Below, piece after piece: positions 23,079 to 37,700 of a stretch of 64,000 nt of DNA. The notes below the pieces were generated by a model. That model had not been told where the DNA came from and made no database searches. It worked only from the letters and a program-made list of their open reading frames with translations. This stretch comes from Megalobrama amblycephala (lineage: Eukaryota > Chordata > Actinopteri > Cypriniformes > Xenocyprididae), in contig NC_063061.1 in assembly GCF_018812025.1 (NCBI RefSeq), positions 36,386,366-36,450,365 on the forward strand, read 5' to 3'. Each line of letters starts with the position of its first letter. Position 1 is the stretch's first letter. The position numbers were made by a program, and so were the translations under genes.

Positions 23079-26000
23079 ATGGATAAGTGCCTGTGGTGTA
23101 CCAAGGCCCTAAAGGCGGAGGGAGATGTGGCGATCGTTGCCATCTTGCATCGCTACAGTTCAGGGCAGCTGTCTGAGGAGATGATGGCCTCTCTGAATGA
23201 TGATCTCAACTACTGCATGGAGTGTGTGATGGAGTATCATCGAGCCAGAGACAAGGTCCCTGAACTGCACAAGGTATGCAAATAACACCAAATTTACAAT
23301 GCAAAGGTGGCACAGGTATTTATTTTATTTACTTGTTTATTTGCACTTTGCATGAATGCAATTGCACAGCAGTTAGAACTCTATACTTTCACACTAGGAG
23401 CTGAGGTGGGTCAGCGCAGGCATAATTTATGGCATGCTTAGACTTTGCAAATTTGGTTAAATTAAAATGAACTCAGGTGCAATTGCTCTGTTAGTGTGTA
23501 TCATTTGAATCCGCGTTGCCATCTGAACTCTGGTGTGCACCAAATAAACAGACCGACATATTTGTTTTCAGGGGATCTCAGTGTCTGGTGTGGTTCAACT
23601 GGAGTTTAAATGCAACACAGACATCTAAAAAAACCAAAACAAGGATTGATGTCATAAGATGTGACCCTAAAAAAAAGAGTATACTCTGGGGTCAGTTGTA
23701 AAACATAGCCGCTTAGTTAAGAATGTGGGCTTTGCCAGTTGCATCTCTTCACTGCCGTTCATAAATTCTCCCCCGTGGCCTCATGGGATAGTGAAGTATC
23801 CATGGAATGCTCACTTCAGAATCTCGCTGGAAGTAGTTGATCATCCAATATTTTTCTTTTTTTTTGTGTGTGCTAAATCCAACAGTCAACATGTTTGTTG
23901 GTGTTGTTGCCATTTGTGCAGTGAGAATTGGCTTAAAACGCAACTGCCCTCATGTTTTGTTGCAGAACGGTGATTGCGAGTACATTTTCTCATCTTTGCG
24001 CCACTGTGGTATGAAGAGTGTACAAAGTAACACATCTTTAGCAACAGTGTGAATGTTTTCAAATTTATCCCCTTGGGAGGGTGTTTTTAAAAAGCTTCAT
24101 TTTCACAGGGCAAAAATGCCGTCTCTGTGTGGATGGAAGGCCAAAATGGAGAAACAAAAATTGTTTTCCTACAAAGTATGTTTGGACAAAGTCTAATTGA
24201 GGACTGCAGAAGCCTAAATGCCCAAAATTCCCTGGTTTTGTTCATAATGCTTCCAGGCTATTGTACTATTTCTCAAATGAAAATGATAATATTCATAGTT
24301 TCACGTGACGTCACACCCTTAAAGGAGCGCCCACCTGGAGGGCAAAACAAGGCTTTCCTCCATTGCCTGCCAGTTATTTTTACCAGGTTTGTAGTAAGAC
24401 GGTGATATTAAAAGACCAAATTCAATATGCATCTTATTGATTATGCATACTTTGTACAGGCAGACAAATGAACACAGAATATTAATGCAACATGAGGTTT
24501 CTCGTTTTTTCCATGAAAAAGCGTTGCATTCATATTCTGGGCTCATCTGCTTACCTGTATATAGTATGCATCATCAAAAAGGGTTAAACTGAATTTGATC
24601 TTTTAATATCACTGTTTTCATACATTAAGGCACTTTAAGAGTTTGTTGCACTAAGGATTTTTTTTTTTAGCCTGGCGTCGGTTCACACTCCGCCTTTGCT
24701 GCTTGATCAGCCCTTTAATTCTAACGGTCTTTCTGCATAGTTAATCTATTTAAAATGTAAGTGGTGCAACACAACTTGATTTAAATAAAACTCAGATCAA
24801 CAAATCCTTGATTTGTGATAAACTTTGCTTAATTTAATCCTTATTGGTGCAACCCACCTTAGTGTTTTTCACGTTAGCTTTTTTTAAAAATCGTCCCGCT
24901 GTTTTTAGTGATTGAAATCACTGTATATGCATCGCAAGTGCCCAAAACTTGCATCTTGTTAACATATTTTTGTTTTTAAGATGGGAAAATTGACAGGCTT
25001 GTGCTGCAGTTACATGGCTGTTTTGCCCTTAAGGGCTCCGTGATAGTCACGTGACTGAAAACTATGAATAGCCTTTGTGAAACTTGCAGCCTCTGTGAAA
25101 CTATCTTTGTGAATAAGCCACTTCCTTGAGGGTATTAGGGCTATTCTCAACTTGAATGTTATGTTATGTTATGTGTGTGGAATTCAAAATTCACCTCAGA
25201 AATTAATCAATTCAGGACATTTTTGTTTTTTTACAAAAAAAAAATATAATATGCTTGTCCGTATGACAACTAGTTCAACCATTTGCAAGGAACAAGCTTT
25301 CTTTGTTAATAACTGTTTGCATGTAGGCGCGCTCTAAAACATTAAACTGGTGTTGTGCTGGAAACCCTGTAACAATTTAATGTAGAATTTACATCAATAC
25401 GTACAATAGCAATTTGTACATTAATTTAGAAGCCGAATGGCTAGTACTGGTTAATATTATACCATGAAAGTAAGCCATTTAATTTGAAGTATGCAATGGT
25501 AATTTCTTCATCTCAATTTATTGAAACAAAAGCTAACAACAGTAGTGGATATACCAGAACCAAAAATGTCAATGTCTCAATAATATGTCATGTGCCCTTG
25601 AGCATCAATTACAGCTTGACGACATCTCATGCTGTTCACAAGTTGACTTCTTGACTCCTGAGGCATGGCATTCCAGTCTTGAAGAGCTGCCCTCAGGTCA
25701 TTGAGGTTCTGGGGTGCAGGGTTATGACCCTCTACACGACAACTCCACTGATCCCGTAGGTTTTCCCAAAGGACGCCCACGTCTACACCTTAATGTGACT
25801 CTTCTAGTCTCTTTGTGTCTCTGTTGCAACCTGCTGATGACACTCTGTGACACTCTAAGCTCAGGGGCAACTTCCCTCTGAGAACATCCCACTTGAAGCC
25901 TCGCAATGGCCAGATACTGTTGATCAATTGTTAGGTGTCATCTTGATCTAATGATGTCAAAATGTGAACAGCAGCATGATGATAACTGTTTAAATGCAAA

Positions 26001-29000
26001 TTTTCATAAAACCAGAACATTTAGTGGTTGATCAGACATTTTGTTGTGATTTTTGCAGATAATCACCTTGTTGGAGAACAGCATGTTATGCAAAAAGTAC
26101 TGAAACATTGAACAGTTGGACATCATTAGGTCAAATTAAGTTCACCTTTTAAAGGTTATAGTGCATTTTAGGTGCATTCTGAATTTATTAATTCTGAAAT
26201 TACTGTACTGTTAAAGTGAAATTAGAACAAAATTGAGATCTGATCTAGATATTTATGATGATCCATCCAACATTCTTCTTTGTTTTTCTGGTGTGTTTCA
26301 CTCCTTCGCCCCTTGATTTCTTCAAGGCCTCCCATTTTCCTACTTCGAACTTCTTCACAGCGTGCTGAAATGGTCTGCATGCTGCTTCATGCTTCACTAT
26401 ACCTTTTTTAATTTTTTTAATTTTTTTTTATTTGTCCCATTCGGTGAAGAACATTGACAATGAAAGGGGAAAGTGGCCTGTGAAGGCCAAGTATGGTAAC
26501 TCATACTTGGAATTTGTCCTCTGTATTTAACCTATCCAAGTTAGTGCACACACTTTAGGTTTGCAGTGTGTGTGTTCACTACTCGCTGCAAACCGTGGAC
26601 TACACAACACACGCACACACAAGGAGCAGTAGGCATCCATTATGCTGTGGCACTTGGGGAGCGATTGGGGGTTGGGTGCTTTGGTAAATAACCTAAATTA
26701 TTTCCTGCCCATGCTGGAATCGAACCAACAACCTTTGGGTTACCTGTTGGACATGCTAACCATTAGCCCATGACTACCCCCACGGAAAATTGGTGATAAA
26801 GACTTCTTGCTTTCAAGCAAGTACACTTCATCCTGGTTATGCAAAGTGGCCATCTGATATCAGAAATGGTCAATTTTAACAGTGAATGAAACCTTCACTA
26901 ATATCACCAATCAGATATCAAGTATCTGTTGATTAAAAAGATGCATGCTTTGAGCATACCCTAAATGACAAATTGGCTGGATGAAATTGTGCATACATTA
27001 CTTACTTTTAGTGGAGAAACAAATCAGGGGGTGAGAGGTTAACAATGTTTACTTCCCAGTAAGGGCCAACCTACCCCCCCCAACCCCCAAGGACGGCCCT
27101 GGTTACATTACTATATTTTCACAGCCCTGAAACTCAAACCATTTTCCGTTCTCACTCTTCCAACTTATTTACACTTTGCTCAACCAATGGTCATTCGTTG
27201 GGTTATCCACTCTTAAAGCAGAGAAAGATAGCTGGGGCTTATCTTTTTTCTTTTTTTTTTTTTTGCATGAACACTCCTACACTTGCACATGAAACACCAC
27301 AATGATAAGGAAATGCTTTTGATGTTGAACCAAATATTTGGTGACCAGTACAGCCTGCTAGTTGTTTTGCTCAGAGCTACTGAAGTGAGGCACGGTGCAC
27401 TCTATATTTAAAGAGTTGGTATCACTAAATGATTTTAAGGGTATTTTAAAAGATCTAGTTTCTGAGTCATTTGACTTCAATTGTTTTTATTTCTGTAGAT
27501 GTAAATTAATGTATTTTGTTATATGTTCAACTAAATGTGTTTCCTGTCTTGGCCAGGACCCTCTTGTAAAAGATTTTAAATCTCAAGTTTTATTTCCTGG
27601 TTAAATAAAGGTGGTATAATATAATATAATATAATATAATATAATATAATATAATATAATATAATATAATATAATATAATATAATATAATATAATATAAT
27701 ATAATATAATATAATATAATATAATATAATATAATATAATATAATATAATATAATATAATAAATGTTGAAGTCTTTTTGTTAATCAAAATGCAGAAGTGT
27801 AAAGTGCATACACCAGGAAGGTCACAAGTGCAAGTAACAACAGCCATGGAAGGAAATGAAAATTGTGCATGCTGTAACTAATTCTGTCTCTATTTTTAAG
27901 TAGTCTAGACTTTTGGAAGTGATCAGAAATTTTCCTAAGTGAGTGTAACCAATTAAATTAAACCTTGACTAAACCGAGGGGGGAAAAAAAAAAAAGTTGT
28001 TCATGTAACAGTTATTTTTTATAAATTCTACAAAGAATTAATGCATTTGTCTGTTTGCTTTGTTTTCATGAATGACTAGATTCCTAGCTGTTTCTCCAAA
28101 AAAGTATCCCCAATACTATACAATATAACCAAGACCATTTGTTTAACTTATTCTTATTTGCATGCACAATCATGATACACATTCAAGAGAGATTGAATAG
28201 GATAGTCCAGAGTAGAAGACCGAAACCACTTGTTGGTTACGTTCATAACTGACTGTGCTTGCCAAGACAGGTATTTTGACATAATTTTGTGTGTATGTGT
28301 ACATTCAAGAGCAAGGAGATGCGAAAGAGGAATCAGTTCAGTGTTCGCGCGCCTGTGTGCGTGTCTGCGCGCACTACGGATGTGTGCAGTGCGAATACTG
28401 AATTGAGTTCTCTTTTGCCGCCTCTTGTGCTGGAATGGTTTAAAATCACTTGAATGTGTAAATTGGTAATATTTCACTCTATGATGGTTAAACTTTGCAA
28501 TCGGCAAATCACCGTGGGGACTGGTCTGTACTGATCATAGATCAACTACGATCCATTTAACACCTAGAAATCTCATCTCTCACATTATGCATTTACCAAA
28601 GCAACTTGCATTTCATTCATGGTATACTGTACATTTTAACAGTTCATGCAGTCCCTGAGGATTTTATTGAAAACTATGCTGTTGCTACTGCCACGTTGTA
28701 CCGTTTCATCTTGCATGTCCACATAGAGAGTCAAATTCTCAATCTCTTACAGCATTTGTGGGAAAAAGAAAAGGCTCGACTCCTGCATATTTTGGGATAC
28801 TATCTGGACAAGGAGCTTGAAGAAGATGATCTATTTATCATTGAAGACGATCACGAAAAGCCGGTGTCAATGATCTCTCCTGCGGAATTCCATGACCGTC
28901 TCCGCTGCCCACTGTTTGAAGTTTTGAAGTATCCGTACCTGCTTTGCTACCGTGATCTGTGTAAGTCATACTCCCATAACCAACATCATCCCTTGTAGAG

Positions 29001-30430
29001 ATTAAAAATAAGGACTGAAAACTGGAAGGTTGCAGGTGTGATTTCCTGCAAACCAGGTTACCCACAATTCTAACCATGTGGTTTGATCTTTTCCTAGTGT
29101 ATAAAATTTAAAAATTGCGTGATTTACAATGCTAAATGTCCCATTATGCTATTTTAAAGGTCCCTAATTTTGTGTTGGACAATAGGTTGACATGCATCCA
29201 AAAAAAACAAAAAAACACAACACTTTAATTTTCTTATAATATGCGTTGCACATCACCTCAAAGCACTGCTTATACCTGGTATTAAGATGCGTTTTGGTCG
29301 ATCGGATCACTAGTGTAACACACACTCACCATGTTTGGTGTGGTCTTTTGGCTGTCAGAGCAGAAACGAAAGCTGCTGCTCTCTTTAGGTTTTTCCACCG
29401 TCTCCGGGCACGTTCATATGTAAATTGCGTGAGCTTAATTTTGTCCATTAGATCAAAAGATCTGAAAAAATAAAAATAAAATGCACTTACCCGCCCAAAG
29501 AAATCAGGACAGAAGTGGTTGACAGTGGTCAAAAGAGACGGATTGAAACACCAGGTGTAAACGGGAATGCTTCTCCCTCATCCACTTGTGATCCGATTGA
29601 CCAAAACACATCTTAATACCAGGTTTAAACAAACAGTTTATCTGAAGATCAGTCTTCCTAATCCCTTCCTTTCTGTGAGCCTACTCTACTGATTGGTCAG
29701 ACTGCCCAGTCTGTTGTGATTTGGTCGATCGCTTGCAGTGCGTATCGAAAATGAAGCACCTATTACCATATCTGAATTTAAGATCTTTAAAACTTTGTAG
29801 ACGTTTTACATCCACAAACGGCTATATTATGCACTGCATGAAAGGTAACATTTGAAAAAGCAGAATGGGGCACTTTAATAACTGGATATGTGTCATCACA
29901 ACCAGAAATCAAACAAAAAAGCATGGCTGATCTGATGTGCAAGGAATGTGTTTGCCGCTTTTCAACATATTCTCTTCTTTCTCTACAGGTGATTTGGTGG
30001 TAAAGGCCTTGTGCAAGCTGCAGGATTTGAATAGCTCTTTAATTGTGTTTGAGAAGTATCAAGGAACATATCTGCTTCTTGTTCATCCCAACGAACAGGT
30101 AATTCAGTCAAAAAGCCATGTAAGAGAATAGACTGGTCCTCTTCCGGTCCTCTGCTCTTTACATTTTGATCGTTTTCCTTGTTCTTACTCAACTTTCCAT
30201 TCCAGGTGCGCCGTTGGGCAATCGATGCTGCAAAGACATTGAAGAGTGTGGACAGGGACAGCTTCTATGACCTTCAAGAGATTTTCACTTGCATGTTTTA
30301 TGTCATTGAGCTTGGAATATCTTTGGATTTTCCAGACTTGGATCCTGAGGCTTATGCAGGGGGCACTGTAAAAATGCTGCCGTCTCACCTCTATGATTCA
30401 CAAAATAAGAAGAACTATTGGCTAGGTCTG

Positions 30431-30461
<31 letters not shown>

Positions 30462-31742
30462 TTTTCTAGAAATCTTCTTTTCTTAATGTCCTTTCCATAC
30501 TTACTTACTTCTGTTACTAAACTTGTTAAATTATTTAAGTAAAAAATTAAGTTTGACAAAGATTTCACCATCCTGTAGTTAGTATAGAAACTGGATCTTT
30601 AGAAGAAAAGGGTGGGGATCAAAAATTCAGGGGATGGATTTCTCTGGTGTCTACTGTGTACCTACAGTATAATAAGCGTGGCACCGTGTCCTAACCAGAT
30701 ACACGTTCATGTGTCGTGCTTGAATAGGACATGGTGTCAGGTTGACCTGGAATTGGCAAATGGTTTTTATCGCTCATGTCTTGGTAAGTGTAATATCATC
30801 TCTTTGAAATCATTCTCTTTTGTGCCCTATAGGCATCTGTATGTTGCTAACGCAGCTCAGCGCTGAGGCAATGGACTCTCTGTTCATGGGAGAGTTTAAC
30901 ATCCCACTTTGCATACTCAACACAATGGATAGGTTGAAAAATGGTATGTCATGTTATTTTCTTCTATGTTTTTAATGTGATGGGATACAGTAGATTTGGC
31001 TTGTATTAAAACTGATCCACTTAAAAGGTGTCTTTTTATTTTTCAGAGGATAACCCAGCTTCTGACCCATTCTGGCCAGCCCTCCACTGTTTTATGGTAA
31101 TTCTGGACCGACTTGGTTCTAAGATCTGGGGTCAGGTTGACCCTAGTATGGCTTTCCAGACTATCACTGGAGCAGCCAGCTATGATGCAGAAATAAGAAG
31201 CATCCAGCAAAAAACCATAGGGTAAGAAAGTCTGGCATCTATTGAAGAGAATTCATGCAGTCATTGCATTGTAAGCATTTTAAATGCAATGCATTTCTTG
31301 CATCTTAAATTAAAAATCTGCCAGTCAAAAACATACTAAAAAAAATAAGTGTAATGATTCAATTTCATTGTGGCATCAGTTCTCCTCCATTGCCTTGCCC
31401 CAGGGTTTCAAAATGAGATGATTAATTGCTGCTAAATGTGAGACGTTAACAGGGAACATCAACAGATACTGTTAAAAACAGTACTCTTTAATTTCTGCTT
31501 TACTGAACCTGCCCAATATTTGATAAAGCAAATGGTTCAAGTAGTGCCTTTTGCACAGTAAATGGTTATTTTTGAAATGCCATGTTTGGTGGAAGCATTG
31601 TTGGCAGAAAGTAGCGTTGGGTTATTAAATATTTTTTTTAATTAAACGCAGGATGGTTAAAGAAGAGCCAGAATATGATGACAATGTGGTGACTTGCAGT
31701 CAGATGGTGTACGACTGTTATGCCTCAGAAAAACCGAACCAA
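23079..31742 (+). CDS. setx: setx exons 1-7, N-terminal protein-interaction domain
   Basis: Seven coding exons encode residues 1-370. Stretches clearly shared with vertebrate senataxin include the Cys-rich start, YPYLL near the end of exon 2, LVHPNE-VRRWAI across the exon 3/4 join, DLQE in exon 4, and DPFWPALHCFMVILDRLGSK in exon 6. The domain is thought to mediate self-association and protein contacts, not catalysis. Intron 1 (23274-28752, 5.5 kb) holds a deleted Tc1-like element, a SINE, a LINE tail and a pentanucleotide microsatellite. Exon 4 ends in a weak donor, G^GTCTGT, followed at once by about 30 T. Confidence 0.93.
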
Positions 31743-34700
31743 GTAAGATTTATCTTTTATTGCTCTTCTGCACCACAGCATAATTACTTTATGTAACAAA
31801 CCTTTACTACACTATCGGTAGTCTTTGCTTTAATGCTGATAGGAAAAATCGGAATATTCTTTTTTTTTTCCTTCTGTTCGTCCTGTAGGCATCTGGTTCA
31901 ACATCCAACAGTGGTATTTGCAGTAACTATGTGATCTATGAGGATATGCAGTCCTTGGTTAAAGTGCTTGATTCTGAAATGGGCCGGAGTATGCGTGTAT
32001 ATGGAAGCACTTTTCTGTGGTTTATTCCATTTGTGCGTTCCATAATGGAACTTCCAGAGCTCAACGCCTCATATATTAGTGAAGTCATTCACTTTCTATG
32101 TGATAAGATACTAGCTAATCGACACGTACTGACTGGACAGACAAGTGCTTGCGATAAAGTGACCGAGTTCTTCACCCGTATCCTCATTCAAATTGTTGAG
32201 CTACACTCTACAGAAGGACGGATGGGAATACTTTCTCGCTGTGCCCCCAAGTGGGTGGAAGTGATTGTCATGTGCATCGTCCTATCGGATGAACCACATG
32301 GACCACCAGACAAGATGGGTGGGATTCACAGCGTCAGTTCAACCTCATACAATCTTGGGATAGTAGGGAGACTGCCTACATCTGGAGGTGGTATTGGTGC
32401 CATAATTCTAGGCTGTATGACACTGATTCGACTGCTGCTGAAAGAAGGTATAAAGACGGGATCTGTCCCACGTGCTACCCATTTTTTGAATTTGCTTAAC
32501 AAGCAGCTGCGTGGAGCTACAAACAAACGATGGAATCTAACACATTCTGAGTCTATTGAGCTTCAAAGGTGTTTAAAAAGTGTAGTCCGGTCGATGCAAG
32601 AAAAACCTGCTTCTGCATCCTCTGTTGTTCCATCCCCATCTACATCATCATTAGAGGCAGCGACAAACACAGTTATTTCCAGAAAATCAATGCCAACCCT
32701 GAAACCACAACATGAGGACCAGAAGGCAGGTCCAAGCAGAGCCTGTGGCTCCTCTTTTATTAAAGAGGAGCCACTTTGGAATGATGAAAATTGCTTCTTT
32801 GATAAAGAGTTATGCAGCGGTCTTGAGAACATCATGAAGGCTAAAAAGGAACCTCCTGCCCCCATGTTAATTTCAGAGCTGAGACCGGCTGTTGAGTTGG
32901 CACAAATTAAACCAGATCTGGATAAGCTGCAGGAAATTCGATCCAAATTAAATAACCAGAATTTGTCAAAGATCGAAGCCATTACCAAAAGAAGGCAGAG
33001 TGAGTCCTTAAAACCTGTTCACTTGGCATCAGCTAAGGAGGATCTTGGTTTTAGAGCTGTTGAGGGGGATGATGATGATGAGGATGATGAACCCCTCAAT
33101 GTCAGACGAGCCCGATTGATGAAATCCTCTAGCTACAAGATTGAATCTAGTGACTCTGAAGTTGACTCTAGTGATGTTGGAAAAACGCATGCCAGGTCCA
33201 CAGGCAACTCTAAGGAAAATGTAGAGTCCAGTACCATTGTTATCTCTGATGATGAAGATTCTGATAATGATGAAAGGCCAAATGACATCCTGAGGTCTAT
33301 TGACAAGGAATGTACAATGAAAAATAAATCTCTAGAACATCCTGTTTTGCCTGAGAGTCCAGGGCGTGATTATGATGATCTCAGTGAATCACAAGTGTTT
33401 GAGTTTGAGACCCAGCAATATGTGGCATCTGCCTGGGATTATTCAGAATTTGAGGCAGCAGTCTTATCAAAGAAATCAGACCAAACACTCAAACCACAGG
33501 TGGAAAAAGCTCCTCATGAAGCGTCTCCCTCAGGTAGTTCAGATACTGAAATGATTCCAGATGAGGACATTGAGAGGGCCTGTCGGCAAGCAGAAGAGAA
33601 GATCAGACAACGACCGCAGCCACAAGAGCCAGCAGATTCGTGTGCATTGTCCAAAGAATCCAGTACTGCAGAAAGCTGGGACAAATTTGTCAAACCAAAA
33701 CCTGTGCAGGTTAAAAGCACAAAAACAATTCCATCTGAGAAGAGAGACCTTTTACAGCCTAAAAAGCCATTGATAATTGATGCCCTTGCCCAAAAAGTCA
33801 GGCGCAACCCATGGAAACGCAGCTCCACAGTTATGGACATAGAACAACCTTCCTCGTCAACTACTCCATCCTCATCTGATATGCAATCTTCCTCTCCATC
33901 CTCCAGCTCCGTTTCCTCTCCTTATTTTTCTGCTTCCACCTCACGTGGCACCCCTGCCATTGTTCCTCCAAAGAAGGTGCGTAAACTTGCTGAGCCAGAA
34001 TCAACAGCAGAGCGTTTGGGATTAAAAAAGAAGGAAAGAAAAGCCTTTGATCTTTCTCAGCGTTCCCTGGATTGTGTGGCTAAACTGAGGTGCCATGGCC
34101 AGAAAGTGCAGGTGAAACCACAACAGAAGGCAAAGCGAGTGTGTCGACCCACTAAGACCTCTCCACAGAAACGTATAGTAAAAGGCAACAAGAAACTTCT
34201 GGGATCTCAAGATATTCAGTTTTTCAGGCAAAGTCGTGAGAAGCATCAGAGGCCAGCAACAGGAGCGATCACAACATTAGCTCCCAAACCAACAAAGACA
34301 AATCAGCCAGGTGAAGTACCCTCATCAAAACCTACAGTTGCATGCAATGGGGATGGTGATCTCTTTACTCGCTTTCAACCAGATCCTGACCAGCAGCAGG
34401 ATAATGAAAAGACCGTATCAGAATCCAGTAATTCTAGAGGTGATGGGGTTGGAAGTAATAGGACAATAATAGAATCCAAGTACTTTCAAGCCAGTGAGCC
34501 TGCTGATGTCAACATAGAAGAAAAAGCCACCCATGCTTCAAATGAGGAGGTTGATGACGAATGGATGTTCCTCACTCAGATGGAACCCACCGACATGGAA
34601 ATGTGTTCTCAAATGGAGCAGATTGAGGATGACAATGAAGAACTCTTTCTTACCCAGAGAGATCCTGTTGACATGGACCTTGATACAGATAGTGAGTCGG

Positions 34701-37700
34701 ATATCCCAGGTCAACCAGTGTTGACGCATAAACCTCCTCATGCCCCTCTTTCGATTACCATGTGTAATGATGAAAAAGTTGCTGATCATTTGTTCTTGAA
34801 GCCTGGCATGCCACCAATGTCTCAGAAAAAGGCCAAACCTTCTACCACAAAAATATACAACCCCAGTTCCCGCAGTGCCTCACTAGTCCTCGAAATGGAA
34901 AAAGGAGCTAAGCCTCCTCCTGCTGCTAATGTTGCTAAAGCGAAGATTCCCCGACCACCCCCAGCTATGCCACCCCCTAAAACATTCAAGCCTGTGCCTC
35001 CTCCACAATTCCAAAAGCCATTTCCTTCACAACAAACTCCTCTGCCTCTGGGCCCCAAGTTGGTCACTAGTACTAAAATAAGCTCTACTTCAGAGCCACC
35101 ATCTTACAAGGTATACCAAAGACCTGAGGCTCCAGTTCATAAACCAGCACCCACGATGGATCAAAGTCCAAAGTTTGACCTTTCAATCTTGACCCAAGCA
35201 ATCCTTAAATGGGATTATGGAATGCTTGACAATTACAAATCATTTGGGAGTCCAAATGATCTATGCCAGCTGCCGCTGAAGGAGGTGCCAGTTAAGTTCC
35301 CTAGCTACCTGGAGTACTTCAACACCTTGTACCCCCTGCTGCTAAATAATGCATTTGAAGAGGTGGGTCTACATCCTAGTTCTGTAATGCCTAAATCTTT
35401 AGATGTAATGGTTTGCTGCATAGCATTCTATTCCAAGCATAAGATTTGGACCATGTGTCAGTGTTAATGGTGTTAATCGATTCCGTTTTCAATAGATGGC
35501 TAATGAATGGCTCAAAGAGGGCAGGGTCAAGCTTAACCTAAAGGTCCAGGGAATAGAATACAGTAATCGCACAGCTAGCGCCAGCTTCACAGGTACGTCC
35601 AGCTATGTAGGGCAGATCATCTTCTGATGTTCAGTTAAAGTGTATTCTAATACAAGGTCAATTAAATGTTAGTTAGCGATTTGATACTTGAAAGTATACA
35701 CATTTTCATAATGTTGTACTTATGTTTGTAGCGAACATTTCTCAGGAAAGTGATATGAAGCAACGGTACCCAAAAGAAGATGACCTTGTGCTGCTTTGGC
35801 TGCCAGACAACACTGGGGCATATGCCCATGATGAACCAAATTTCCATGAAGCACATCCTCATTTTGGTTATGTATCCCGGTCCAATGTTTCCAGAGGTCC
35901 AGGTGTGTGACTTGTACACAGTCCTAATTAATAATATAGCACATTTATGTGCACAGTCTCATTGCTTATATCTTTCCTCAGATTCCATGTCAACCCTAAA
36001 CTTGACAATTCAGACCCATGGTAATGTATCTTCGGTGAATGCCCAACCTGTGCTCTGTGAAGTTATTGGATCTTTGATCAGCATATTCCGGGAGTTCCGT
36101 GCACTGTGTTCGCTGCGAAATGGATCAATGTTGCGTCCTGTTCTTGCTCCACATGTGTCTTATTTCACACACAATCTGCATAGCCCACCGGATCTGGATG
36201 TACCAGTGAGTTTGGGTTTATCTGAAACAGTGGTTTCTAATCTTGATCCCAGGACTTACAGCATTGCACATTTTGTATGTCTCCATTTAATACACCTGAT
36301 TCAAATCATGAACTGACCTGGGTGTCTCAAAGTAGTTATAAGCATTTTCTTCCAAATTCTCATACTCCTAGAGTGTCTTTGGCCAAAACAAGAACAGTTG
36401 TCTAGGGTTCAATTTATGTTTGAGCTTTAGTACCTTTAGAGTGATGCATGTTCAATAGGTAAAATCTAATCTGTTGCTTTTGTATTATTCCTTTTATAAT
36501 GGGTTCTGACTTATCTCGCTCTCTCTTTCTCTTCGTATTCCAGGAGTACAACAGGGACCAGGCAAGAGCAATATCCTGTGGTCTTGCCATGATACAGAGA
36601 AAGGAGAAGACCCCAAAATTTCTCCTTATTCATGGTCCTCCAGGAACTGGGAAGAGTAAAACCATTGGTGGTCTGTTGTACAAACTACTGTCTTCGGTAT
36701 TTATCTTTATGCCTGGATACTGTGCATGTTCACAGGGACACATTTATCATACTGGAACTTTTAAGATCCAGTTTTGCTGAGTGTGTTTTGTGTGTTGATC
36801 TGCTTAGGGTAATAACAGTGCTGGTTCTGCGGGGAACCTTCACTCCAAGACTCGAAGGACACGCGTTCTTCTCTGTGCACCCTCTAACGCTGCCATTGAC
36901 AGTCTGATGAAGAAAGTCATTGTGATTTTCAAAGAAAAATGCAAAAACAGAAACGCTCCTCAAGGTTTCCAAGCTTGCACATGCATTAACAGCTGAAAAA
37001 TATATTGCCATATATTGTCACATTAAAGCACCTGACACAACACTTTTGTGTACAGGTAACTGCGGTGACATAAACTTGGTAAGACTGGGAAGTGAAAGGA
37101 CCATCTCGAAATCGCTAAAACTTTTCAGCCTCGACCAGCAGACTAAAGCTAGAGCACGTGAGAAACAAATTCATGCATTAACACCACCTCTATATGCATA
37201 ATTTCATGACTTGTAAATGTATAAGCTCTGTGTGTGTGTGTGTGTTTCTATATAGAGCGAGCCCAGCAAGTTGTAGAAGCTGACGTACAAAGGCGGAAGG
37301 AGCAACTGGACCAGAATATTGACAATATCTCCCAGCGATGTGCAAAGACACCAAAGGATTCTACTGATGTAATGCATCCTCCACAAAGCAATTTATAGAG
37401 TTTCTAAAAGACAAAGAATGTAAGACTATGTTCCAAATGAAATGCTAGTGTACTGATTCATACATGCTGAATATATCCTACTACTTAAACAATAAATGTG
37501 ATTTATTAATATACAATTATATTATTTTAATGTTGTATTAAATTTTGTAATCTCATGGGTTGGATGACAGTTCAAGAGGTTGATGGAGCAGAAGAGGGAG
37601 CTTCTGAAAGAGAGAGAAGGACTGAGTCGGCAGAGTAAAGAGGTAAACAAGCACGTTATTTAACATTCATGTTCCACAATACTTATTATTTTGCTATAAA

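Noticed and set aside
27590..27847. Minus-strand ORF of repeated Ile-Tyr-Leu residues
   Set aside because: Produced by the pentanucleotide microsatellite.
32563..35067. Several antisense and alternate-frame ORFs inside setx exon 8
   Set aside because: Shadows of the long coding exon with biased composition.
35363..35467. Readthrough of setx exon 8 to a stop at 35467
   Set aside because: A donor (GAG^GTGGGT) at 35363 and an acceptor at 35495 restore the conserved protein sequence, so the extension is intron.
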